Shown here piece by piece: positions 18,098 through 26,668 of a stretch of 64,000 nt of DNA (its first letter is position 1; every line of letters starts with the position of its first letter). Position numbers and translations under genes: made by a program. Source of the stretch: Lacicoccus alkaliphilus DSM 16010 (GTDB lineage: Bacteria; Bacillota; Bacilli; Staphylococcales; Salinicoccaceae); NCBI RefSeq assembly GCF_900142805.1, contig NZ_FRCF01000002.1:839651-903650 (forward strand), given 5' to 3'. The notes under the pieces are model-generated. The model saw only the letters and a list, made by a program, of their open reading frames with translations. It was not told the origin of the DNA and searched no databases.

Positions 18098-18135
18098 AAA
18101 AAGCCCTAATCCTTTGCATTGGATCAGGGCTTTTT
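18098..18135. terminator. Strong hairpin terminator
   Basis: AAAAAGCCCT and AGGGCTTTTT with ATCC/GGAT inner arms (one mismatch) give a long stem with A and T runs on either side. It sits between the two decayed SRPBCC regions and would end transcripts from either side. Confidence 0.75.
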
Positions 18136-18202
18136 GATGATAATATCTTTGTAGTTTCACAGTCTTAGATTAAAATGTTTTACTCTATCTCTTCAAATGT
18201 TC

Positions 18203-18393
18203 CTAGGTCTTCAACAATGCACTTGTGACAATTTCAGTTGCAACTGGCAGATGTTCCCGGTTGAATGTTATTTCCGGGTGATGGAGACCCGGCGTCAATC
18301 CTCATCCTATACCGAGCATCGTCGATTTCAAATGGGGTTTTGTGAATGTATAGAGATGGAAGTCTTCGCCACCGGTCGTAAGGATTCCGGTGC
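18203..18393 (-). pseudogene. C-terminal remnant of an M20-family amidohydrolase
   Basis: On the minus strand one frame reads TGGEDFHLYTFTKP, then STMLGIG, a TGA stop, then LTPGLHHPEITFNREHLP and ends at TAG (18203-18205). GEDF...GLHHP is the hallmark of the C-terminal catalytic part of M20 carboxypeptidase/aminoacylase proteins. Only the last 60 or so codons remain, with an internal stop and no start. Confidence 0.6.
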
Positions 18394-18429
18394 GTATTTC
18401 TCTTACTCACATTTCTACAATAGAACTTT

Positions 18430-18636
18430 ATGAATACGGCTGCTCTAATTCTGTATCGGTCGCCTCGTACGTCAATTTTTCACTATCATCAAAAAAAACC
18501 TTTACTTCAAGCTTGATATCCATTTCTCCCATTTCGAAAGTACACCATTCAGCGAAGAAGCAGAATCTGTTAGAATAGAGACAATATTATCAGAATAATT
18601 TGCGGCAACCATTCAAATCTCAAAATATAACGACCA
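18430..18636 (-). pseudogene. Broken AHSA1/SRPBCC fragment, second copy
   Basis: The minus strand around 18540-18636 aligns by eye with the N-terminal coding part of the copy at 17511-17887 (GRYILRFE against GCYILRFE at protein level, and a shared TTCGCTGAATGGT stretch). Nearer the 3' end another frame gives LTYEATDTELEQPYS against STYSATITELEKPYS. Several frame changes and a missing C-terminus, joined to the M20 remnant, show a more advanced decay. Confidence 0.55.
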
Positions 18637-18678
18637 TCTCACCGGCCAGCATGGTGCAAAGTAAACTAAAATAGTCTG

Positions 18679-18893
18679 TAAAATAAGCTCTGTTCGTTAT
18701 TAGTAGATAAGCTTTCTGTAATTGATATCTAAAGCTCGCTTATTAGGAAATTTGATGTCTATGGACAATATTCAGATAATCGATATCACAAAAGTCATTT
18801 CTAAGATGACAGGGAGAATATCAAAATATAAAAACAGAGAAAGTCAAAAAACTCTTCGCTATATATTTTTTCTATTTTAGAGAGCTTATTTTA
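18679..18893. mobile_element. Possible 215-bp miniature inverted-repeat element
   Basis: TAAAATAAGCTCT (18679-18691) and AGAGCTTATTTTA (18881-18893) are perfect 13-bp inverted repeats 189 bases apart in AT-rich DNA. Both outer ends are TA, as in elements that duplicate a TA target. The interior holds only a 41-codon ORF (18755-18880, no ribosome site) with no recognised product. A TATAAT box (18892-18897) is formed at the right end, reading toward the protease gene. No transposase or second copy is seen in the window. Confidence 0.4.
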
Positions 18894-18943
18894 TAATGAT
18901 TTCTTATCTTTAATTATAAAATTTGATATGGAGGATAACCATT

Positions 18944-19771
18944 ATGGAGATGTCTATCACTGAACAACTGCAATATTCTACGATAAGAATTGAATGTGAG
19001 CATATCAATGGAATGATAAGTACAGGGACTGGTTACTTCTTTAAATTTAAAGAGAATGAAGAAAATGGCAGTTACATGCCTGTAGTAATAACAAATAAAC
19101 ATGTTATATAAGATAGCTCAAATGGAAAACTCATTTTTACGAAATCCAATCCGTCAGGTTATCCCAAAGATACTGATCATTATCATTTAGAAATACAGAA
19201 TTTTGAATCTCACTGGAAAAACCATCCTAATCCTGAAGTCGATTTATGTGTTATGTCCATCATGCCTTTAATTAATTATGCTCACACTAGCGGAAATGAA
19301 TTATTCTTTATACCCTTAGATAAATCACTAATACCTACAAATTCTCAACTAAAAGATTTAAAGGCTTTGGAGGATGTAATAATGATGGGCTATCCTAATG
19401 GGATTTGGGATCGCGTTAATAATAAACCCATTTTCAGAAAAGGGATAACTGCTACTCACCCTTATAATAATTATGATGGGAAAGAAGAATTTATGATTGA
19501 TGCTGCATGTTTTCCTGGTTCCAGTGGCTCACCAGTATTTTTGCTAAACGAGGGCAGCTATCAAGATAGACAAGGAAACACCTACATGGGACAAACACGC
19601 ATTTTTTTATTAGTCATTTTATATGCTGGTCCTCAACATACTATTACAGGAGAAATAGAAATTATAGATATTCCAACTTCTGATACGGCGGTACCCATCT
19701 CTAGAATCCCAAATAATTTAGGATTAATAATTAAATCTTCTAGAATAAATGAATTGGAAGGTTTATTTTAA
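18944..19771 (+). pseudogene. Trypsin-like serine protease gene with an in-frame TAA
   Basis: From the ATG at 18944 (GGAGG 9 bases upstream) 276 codons run in a single frame with one interruption, TAA at 19109-19111 (codon 56). The triad expected of chymotrypsin-fold proteases is intact across it: His53 in ITNKHVI, Asp100 in PEVDLCVMSI, Ser194 in CFPGSSGSPVF. The stop falls two codons after the catalytic His. There is no signal peptide, so the protein would act inside the cell. The rest shows no frameshift, so loss is recent, or the codon is read through, or it is a sequencing error. The gene lies 176 bases before a DUF4062 gene in the same AT-rich block, as in conflict-system modules. Confidence 0.75.
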
Positions 19772-19947
19772 AGCATTTAACAGAATGACTCATATATTTC
19801 TATGTAATTTTGTGAATTGTGAGTTATATTACATGCACCACTAATTGGAGTTTATTGTTGTGCTAAGTAAACTTTTAAATAAGCACTTATTTATGAAAAT
19901 TTTGCATCTTAAATAAATCTAATTGTATAGATATTGGGAGTGATTCT

Positions 19948-22644
19948 TTGAAGAAGAAAATTAAAGTATTTTTGAGTTCACGTATGGATGGGGATTTTGT
20001 ACACATACGTACAGCTATTTGGGATTGCCTTGAAAAAACGAATTATTTCGATGTATACGCTTTCGAAAAAGCAGGGGCTTCGAGCACAAATACAAAAAAT
20101 GCTTATTTAAGAGAAATTCAAGACTCTGACGTAGTCCTTATACTTATTGATAATAGATCCGGAATTAATCAAGGTGTTGCGGAAGAGATTAAAAGAGCTA
20201 AATTATTAAAGAAGAAAATGATATATATTTTTTCAAAAGATCAATGTTCTGAGCCAACATATTTACAAAAAGAACTAATAAATATGGGACCTGATGTAAG
20301 TCAAAAATTTATTGAGGTAGATAAAAACGAAGACATTATTGAAGTAACTATAGAGAGTCTTGTTAGTGATGTAATCAATGAATATATTTATACAGATAGT
20401 TTATTAAGCGGATATACCGAAGAAAACTCAATAGATAAAGAATATCCTGATTATAAAATTTCTCGTTCCACTATTAAAGACTTCGACTTTATTACAGAAT
20501 ACTTGCACTCGTATTTTTATACAAGACCCCAATATAATGCTAAAGAATCCACTTTAAATCGCATACAGAAGAAGAATGCTGTCGATTTATTAAAAATCAT
20601 CTTAGGAGAAGCAAGTTTCCATCCTAATAAGCTAAGAAGTTTAGAAGAAATTATTCTTTCTTATCATGCAGAAGAGTTTCATAATATCATTAAAAAAAGA
20701 ATTTTGGCTTTAAATAGTTATCTGTTATCAGACTTTGCTAGCACAATAGACCACTTGAGAGCTGCACTGGCAATGTGCCATGATAATATTCAGGTGCCAA
20801 ATTGGTTCAAGCTTGATATAGCTATTGATTTAAGGAATGTCTTAAATGATTTCGATAGACTTCATAACCAAATATCTGCTGAAAATGAAGGACAAAAATT
20901 AATAAATGAAAGTACTGAACCATTATTTTATCCGTATATTGATCGCCAAAAAGAATCTCTTTATCAAGATATTTCAAGACGCTACTATGATGCCCAGAAT
21001 TCATCCCCTTACTCCCAGACCTTCAGGAATGATAATCACTTAATCAATGCGATTAGTAACAGTTTTATTGTTGCGATGATGAATGTCTCTATAATTAATA
21101 TGGATTCAGTCAAAAATCAAATTATTGATTACATAAACCTTATAAATTATGAGTACGGATCTAATAGCAATTATTTAAATTTAATAAAACTTTTAATACT
21201 TTCTAAAGACGATAAATCATTAAGTCGATTAAGAAGACGGTACAATTTTAATGAGGCAATTCTTACCAGTTCAGATATCTCTAACATTATCAGGTCTATA
21301 GAACATAGTACTAATGCGACAGATGTATTTGTTAGGAAATTAATACTTCTTAAGAACTTTGGTTATCTTTTTGATAATGATTTGTATAAGTCCTTTTCAA
21401 ATAAATTATTTGAAGACATCAATACTTGGATTGAAGATGAGAATAAAATAGTACCTTTGGGAAATATAATCTTATCAACTTTATCGGAAAATACCTTAAG
21501 GCTGGATGTTGAAACCCTAATAACTACCTTGTTGAAATTCTTTGATTATAATATTAAAAGATGGTATATAGAAGTTTGTAGAGTTCTTGCTTTAATTGAC
21601 TATGACAAAGCTACTAAACAACTTAATATAAAAGTTAAAAATTTCATTCTTAACTTCTTAGACATAAATTCATTGAGAGATTATTATCATTTTGATGAGT
21701 TCATCGTTAAATATTACTATAGTACAAATATTGATTTATCTGATTTGAAGCAGTTCCTTGTAGAGAATTACACTGACTTTTTTCAACAGGATATTTTAAT
21801 TAACTCTAGAGACCTATCTCAGAACCAAGTGGAAGGTTATATAATGGAAACCCTGGAATCTATCAATAAGATGAATCAAGAACAAGGACAAGATGGAGTT
21901 ATTTATGGTTACTCAGATAGACCTTACTCTTTTCTCAGAAATTTATTATTAAATACTTCAATAGAAATTTCTAATTCAATACAATTAAGAATGATGGATA
22001 CTATAAAAGAAACTTTGTTTGCACCTAAACAAACTTCTGATTTTAAGATTGAAAGTTTATATTTAGTCATATTTCTTAATCAGAACATTAACTATAATAC
22101 TGATTTTATAAATTCTCTTAAAGAAAATAAAGATTTGATACTAAATACTTCAGGTTCTAGCTTATTTACAAATGACTCAGTAAGATTGTTAGAGTTCGTA
22201 TATACATTAACTTTATCTAGTTTAGAAAAAGATGATCAATTAATTTTAGATAGTTTGTTTTTCACTATTGAATTTGATGAATATGAAACTATTCAAGCAC
22301 TCAAGTCTTTAGAAAGATACTTGCATTATAATAATTTTGATACCTTGAACGAAGCTATATTTAAATATATTTTACATTTTGCTTCACTTAAAACCAACTC
22401 TTCAGAAAAAAATATTAGAATTTTTTCGATTAGGTGCTTAGTAGAGTTGATTAGGTATAATGAAGAAGAAGTTTTGGAGAAGCTATATTTCATTATGAAT
22501 AATAGTACTCCTGAAATTAAGAGTCATCTCATTGGGCTGTTAAATACCAAAGATATATCAGAACAAGACTATTTAATAAAAATTTTCCAACAAGCTAGAC
22601 TAGATGAAAATTATCTAGTGAGATATACATTAGATAATTTCTAG
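19948..22644 (+). CDS. Large DUF4062-domain protein, probable defence/conflict protein
   Basis: 898 residues. The start is TTG at 19948 with GGGAGTG 7 bases upstream. Residues 1-about 110 fit DUF4062, a Rossmann-like TIR/SLOG-related domain: KVFLSSRMDGD, FEKAGASSTNTKNAYLREI, SDVVLILIDNRSGINQGVAEEIKRA and KKMIYIFSK. DUF4062 is found at the front of many prokaryotic conflict proteins. The remaining 780 residues are Leu/Ile/Asn/Tyr-rich and look wholly helical, like a long superhelical repeat scaffold; I see no Walker A motif, nuclease motif or membrane segment. It follows the trypsin-like gene and is far more AT-rich than flanking catabolic genes, suggesting transfer. Function is unproven. Confidence 0.8.
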   Translation: MKKKIKVFLSSRMDGDFVHIRTAIWDCLEKTNYFDVYAFEKAGASSTNTKNAYLREIQDSDVVLILIDNRSGINQGVAEEIKRAKLLKKKMIYIFSKDQCSEPTYLQKELINMGPDVSQKFIEVDKNEDIIEVTIESLVSDVINEYIYTDSLLSGYTEENSIDKEYPDYKISRSTIKDFDFITEYLHSYFYTRPQYNAKESTLNRIQKKNAVDLLKIILGEASFHPNKLRSLEEIILSYHAEEFHNIIKKRILALNSYLLSDFASTIDHLRAALAMCHDNIQVPNWFKLDIAIDLRNVLNDFDRLHNQISAENEGQKLINESTEPLFYPYIDRQKESLYQDISRRYYDAQNSSPYSQTFRNDNHLINAISNSFIVAMMNVSIINMDSVKNQIIDYINLINYEYGSNSNYLNLIKLLILSKDDKSLSRLRRRYNFNEAILTSSDISNIIRSIEHSTNATDVFVRKLILLKNFGYLFDNDLYKSFSNKLFEDINTWIEDENKIVPLGNIILSTLSENTLRLDVETLITTLLKFFDYNIKRWYIEVCRVLALIDYDKATKQLNIKVKNFILNFLDINSLRDYYHFDEFIVKYYYSTNIDLSDLKQFLVENYTDFFQQDILINSRDLSQNQVEGYIMETLESINKMNQEQGQDGVIYGYSDRPYSFLRNLLLNTSIEISNSIQLRMMDTIKETLFAPKQTSDFKIESLYLVIFLNQNINYNTDFINSLKENKDLILNTSGSSLFTNDSVRLLEFVYTLTLSSLEKDDQLILDSLFFTIEFDEYETIQALKSLERYLHYNNFDTLNEAIFKYILHFASLKTNSSEKNIRIFSIRCLVELIRYNEEEVLEKLYFIMNNSTPEIKSHLIGLLNTKDISEQDYLIKIFQQARLDENYLVRYTLDNF

Positions 22645-22733
22645 TTATTAATTAACTCATGTCTATAGGAGTATATTTAAGAGTTATTTCGAGTGTATTA
22701 AAAAACAGTTCCATTAAGCATCTCATCAAATCC

Positions 22734-22774
22734 ACACCCTTGAAGTAAAACTGACTGTACGACTTCAAGGGTGT
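22734..22774. terminator. Long perfect hairpin after the DUF4062 gene
   Basis: ACACCCTTGAAGT / ACTTCAAGGGTGT is a perfect 13-bp stem with a 15-base loop, between the DUF4062 stop (22644) and the hyuB stop (22857). U-tracts are weak on both sides; it probably ends both convergent transcripts. Confidence 0.65.
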
Positions 22775-22856
22775 TCCTCATAAAATATATTATTTTGATT
22801 ACCTAGAATAATTCAACGCTATTTTTCTTGAGAATGATATTTCCTAAAAACTTATA

Positions 22857-24572
22857 TCATCTCATCTTCATCTTCTCACCTGAAGTGCAACTCGTGCTCT
22901 CAATCTCCACCCCATAATGTTCCTTCGCAGACTCTGCAGATATCAATCCGGTCTTCAGCTCTTCCATGACCGCTTCTTTATCCCGCTCCTTCGGGTCGCC
23001 GTAGCCACCGCCGCCTCCGGCGATCTGGGTGTAGACCGTTCCTGCCGGGATATCGGAGACGAGGTCTTTCACTTCGGAGTCATAGACCGTGCCGTCCGGG
23101 TACTCGATCTTGATCGAGTTCAGCCCGCCGTCGGTGCCGCCGAGGAGTCCTTTGCCTGCGGAGGCTTCGTATTTGCCGTCACCGAATATGCTGAGCTGGG
23201 TGTTGTCGGCATTCACTTCGAACACTGTCTCGACGCCGTAGCCGCCGCGCCATTGGCCGGCACCTGCGGAGTCCGTGGCATATTCATACTTATGGAGCGT
23301 AAGCGGCATGGTGATCTCGAACATTTCAGGGTCCTGTGCCGCCAGGGCACCGCCTGAGGCAATCAGGCCGATATGGTCGAAGCCGTTCGCACCGTATGTG
23401 CCACCGCTGCCTCCTTTCGAGCCGTTCAATAAAATATCGACGAACGGTGCTTCCGTATCCGGATCCTTGCCGTTGATGATGCCGCAAAGGAGCGGATTCC
23501 ATCCTGCCGTGACGCGCTCGGGCAGCACTTCGGACAATGCCATCATGACGACCGTCACGATCTGGTCGCTCAGATGGTTGCCGAAACCTGATGCCGCCGG
23601 GAACTTCGGATTCAGCATCGTACCTTCCGGCACGGTGATGTCGATGCAGTTATGAATCGCATCATTATGCGGCAGATCCTGATCGCTCAGCATGAAGAAA
23701 GCGATCATCACCGATGAAATCGTGACCGGCAGCGGAGCATTGACGTAGCCCTTCGTCTGAGGATGTGTGCCCGCGAAATCAAATGTCATCTTTTCATTCT
23801 CCACCGTGATGGTGACATCGATGTTCATCTCTTTATCATGGTCGAACCCGTCGTCGTATGTGAGGATACTGCTCGTATACACCCCGTTCGGGATATCCTC
23901 GATGATTTTCTTTGCAATTTCCTCGGTCGACTTGAATATTTCAGCGACCGCTTCATTCAATGTCTCCACACCGTACTTGTCATAGATGGCGATGAGTTCC
24001 CGCTCGCCGACGGCACAGCCCCCGATCATCGCAGTGACGTCATCCGCCACAACGGGCAGCCTGACGTTGCCGAAGACGAGGTCCCAGACATCCTGGCGCT
24101 TTTTGCTGCTTTCGATGATTTTCAGCGGAGTGATCCGGAGACCTTCCTGCCAGAGGTCGGTCGCATACGGGTTGTATGAGCCCGGTACCGCACCGCCGAC
24201 ATCGGCCTGGTGGGCGATGATCGCCGTCCATGCGACAAGCTCCCCTTCATAAAACACGGGCTTCACGACTTTCCAGTCTGAGTTCTGGTTACCGCCTGTA
24301 TACGTATCGTTATGGAGGAATACATCCCCTTCTTTAACGTCATCCTTGAAGTATTCAACGATGGCTTTCACTCCCGGCACTGTAGCATAGCCGAGTATCG
24401 GAATGTATTCGGTCTGTTCGATGAGTGTACCGTCCGCTGCGTATAAACCGAGTGAGAAATCGCGCCCTTCCACAAGCAGCGGCGAGTGTGCACTTTTCTC
24501 GATGGTGACACCCATCTGGCCGCAGATTGATTTCAAACGGTTGGACAATACTGATACTAATATCTGATCCAT
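22857..24572 (-). CDS. hyuB: Hydantoinase B / oxoprolinase-family subunit
   Basis: 571 residues from the ATG at 24572, chosen because GGGGAG lies 8 bases upstream; a GTG at 24581 overlapping the hyuA stop is the alternative. HyuB marks are HSPLLVEGRDFSLGLY, GDVFLHNDTYTGGNQNSDW, HQADVGG, SGFGNHLSDQ and GGAGGGYGDP-like residues near the C-terminus. HyuA and HyuB together form ATP-dependent enzymes (hydantoin, oxoproline, acetone carboxylase-type) opening or carboxylating small rings. It follows hyuA almost without gap. The natural substrate is unknown. Confidence 0.92.
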   Translation of the reverse strand: MDQILVSVLSNRLKSICGQMGVTIEKSAHSPLLVEGRDFSLGLYAADGTLIEQTEYIPILGYATVPGVKAIVEYFKDDVKEGDVFLHNDTYTGGNQNSDWKVVKPVFYEGELVAWTAIIAHQADVGGAVPGSYNPYATDLWQEGLRITPLKIIESSKKRQDVWDLVFGNVRLPVVADDVTAMIGGCAVGERELIAIYDKYGVETLNEAVAEIFKSTEEIAKKIIEDIPNGVYTSSILTYDDGFDHDKEMNIDVTITVENEKMTFDFAGTHPQTKGYVNAPLPVTISSVMIAFFMLSDQDLPHNDAIHNCIDITVPEGTMLNPKFPAASGFGNHLSDQIVTVVMMALSEVLPERVTAGWNPLLCGIINGKDPDTEAPFVDILLNGSKGGSGGTYGANGFDHIGLIASGGALAAQDPEMFEITMPLTLHKYEYATDSAGAGQWRGGYGVETVFEVNADNTQLSIFGDGKYEASAGKGLLGGTDGGLNSIKIEYPDGTVYDSEVKDLVSDIPAGTVYTQIAGGGGGYGDPKERDKEAVMEELKTGLISAESAKEHYGVEIESTSCTSGEKMKMR

Positions 24573-24577
24573 ACTGA

Positions 24578-26656
24578 TCACTCCCCTTTATCCGTCATTA
24601 AAAAGTTGCCATTACGCTCCGTTTTCACCTGATATTGATCAGGCACGACAATCGTCGTTGTGACAAGTTCAATGATGGCAGGACCATCGACTGTGCAGCC
24701 CGCACCCATCTCCTCGCCGTCATAGACGTTCGCTTCCACGAATTCATGTCGTACAGGATCGTACATTTCACGCGTATTTTTGAGATAACCGGATGCTTCC
24801 TTGTCCGCATCATGAATTTCCTGTATCGAGAACTTCGTATGTTCCCCCTGGCATGAGACACGGATGTTCATCAGTTCCATTTCATTACCGCGGAGGTCAA
24901 ATCCGTACAGCCTCCGGTGTTCTTCATGGAATAATTCCTCCACATCCGCACGCTGCGCATTTAACAGCAGGCTGATGTCGAACTCCACTGTCACTTCGAA
25001 ATGCTGCCCGATATACCTTAAATCAAGGCCAACGATGACGATTTGCTCATTTTCCGGCACACCTTCTGCGCTGAGGAGTTTCTTCCCTTCCTGTACATCA
25101 TCCTCTATGACGCTGTACAGCGACTTATGATCGACTTCCGACCACTTGCTGTAGTGGCTCCTAAGATAATCATGTCTAAGCATTGATGACAGCATGCCAA
25201 CCGCACACAACACCGACGAAAATCTCGGTACGATGATTTCCTTGATGCCAAGCTCACGGGCGATCATGGCTGCATGGACAGGTCCCGCACCGCCTGCAAC
25301 CACCAGAGGAAACTCCCTAGGATCATAGCCGTTCTCCACTGTGACATCCTTGATGCCGCTTGCCATATTCAAATTCGATATCGAATAAATGCCGAATGCA
25401 GCTTTCTCCGTCGTAATTCCCGTTGGTTCGGCAATTCTCTCTTCAATAGCATCCCGCGCAGCCTCCTTATCAAGGCGCATTGAGCCGCCAAGGAAATAGC
25501 CGTCGTTCAAATAACCGAGCACAAGATCCGCATCACTCGTCGTCGGCTCCACACCGCCTCTGCCATAGCTGACCGGACCCGGTGTCGCACCGGCACTTTC
25601 CGGCCCAACCTTCAAAAGTCCGCCGTCGTTGACGCGCGCAATGCTCCCGCCACCGGAGCCGATCGTATGAATATCAGCCATCGGCAGTGAGATCGAGTTT
25701 TTATTGATTTCGCCTGTCTTACGGATGGACACCTTTCCGTCACGCACAATGGATGCTTCAAACGAAGTGCCGCCCATATCGACGACAATCGCATTTTCAT
25801 AGCCGCTGGATTCCGCGAACTTGCCGCCCGCTACAGGACCCGCTGCAGGACCGGACAACAACGTCGTCGCCGGTAGTTTCTTGACCGTACCCGCATTATT
25901 GACGCCGCCGTTTGACTGCATGATCAAGAGGTTCCCGTTGAAATCATAATCCTGAAGCTTATCCACCAGGTTGGTGATGTACTGGTTGAGTATCGGACCT
26001 GCATAAGCATTCATCACTGCGGTGCTCGTCCGGTCGTACAGACGGAGGATCGGTACGACTTCCGTAGAGACGGTGGTGAATGCCTCCGGCAGATGCTTCT
26101 CGATGATGCTTTTCACTGCCTGCTCATGTGCATCATTCGCATAGGAATGCATGAATGAAATCGCCACGGCCTCGACTTTTTCGGACTTCAGTTTCTCGGC
26201 GATGGCGACGACCTGCTTTTCATCAACCGCCGTCATGACACCGCCGCCTTTGTCCATGCGCTCGGAGACGCCGACTCGGAGATCCCTCGGCACGAGCGCC
26301 GGCGGTGCTTCATATTTATTGTTGAAGAGGTTGTCCCGGCTCCGGACACCGCGCCGCATCTGCAGCACGTCCCTGAACCCTTCCGTCGTGACGAGTGCGG
26401 TCTTCGAGCCGTTGTTCGTCAGCACCGCATTCGTCGTCACCGTCGTACCGTGGACGATGAGTGACGTTTGTGACAACAATTCGTTCACCGTCATATCCAG
26501 CATTTCGGCAAAACCTTTTAGCCCGTTCATCACACCGACGGACGGATCCTCCACAATCGTAGAGGTTTTATTGATCGTCTGCTTCCCTGTCGATGAATCC
26601 ATCAAAAGCAGATCCGTGAATGTGCCCCCTACATCTATTCCTATTACATACCCCAT
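24578..26656 (-). CDS. hyuA: Hydantoinase A / oxoprolinase-family ATPase subunit
   Basis: 692 residues. The actin-like ATPase fold is evident from GIDVGGTFTDLLLMD at the N-terminus (phosphate 1), HGTTVTTNAVL, ALVTTEGFRDVLQMRRG, SGPAAGPVAGG, VVDMGGTSFEASIV (phosphate 2) and VAGGAGPVHA (adenosine). It provides the ATP-using half of the HyuAB complex. GGAGGAAAACC precedes the ATG. It is the middle gene of a leftward unit beginning with the M24-fold protein and opposed by a GntR regulator. Confidence 0.93.
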   Translation of the reverse strand: MGYVIGIDVGGTFTDLLLMDSSTGKQTINKTSTIVEDPSVGVMNGLKGFAEMLDMTVNELLSQTSLIVHGTTVTTNAVLTNNGSKTALVTTEGFRDVLQMRRGVRSRDNLFNNKYEAPPALVPRDLRVGVSERMDKGGGVMTAVDEKQVVAIAEKLKSEKVEAVAISFMHSYANDAHEQAVKSIIEKHLPEAFTTVSTEVVPILRLYDRTSTAVMNAYAGPILNQYITNLVDKLQDYDFNGNLLIMQSNGGVNNAGTVKKLPATTLLSGPAAGPVAGGKFAESSGYENAIVVDMGGTSFEASIVRDGKVSIRKTGEINKNSISLPMADIHTIGSGGGSIARVNDGGLLKVGPESAGATPGPVSYGRGGVEPTTSDADLVLGYLNDGYFLGGSMRLDKEAARDAIEERIAEPTGITTEKAAFGIYSISNLNMASGIKDVTVENGYDPREFPLVVAGGAGPVHAAMIARELGIKEIIVPRFSSVLCAVGMLSSMLRHDYLRSHYSKWSEVDHKSLYSVIEDDVQEGKKLLSAEGVPENEQIVIVGLDLRYIGQHFEVTVEFDISLLLNAQRADVEELFHEEHRRLYGFDLRGNEMELMNIRVSCQGEHTKFSIQEIHDADKEASGYLKNTREMYDPVRHEFVEANVYDGEEMGAGCTVDGPAIIELVTTTIVVPDQYQVKTERNGNFLMTDKGE

Positions 26657-26668
26657 TGGTTTTCCTCC

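Noticed and set aside
19948..22644. STAND/NACHT NTPase of an Avs-type system
   Set aside because: No Walker A (GxxxxGK[ST]) or Walker B motif could be found in the 898 residues.
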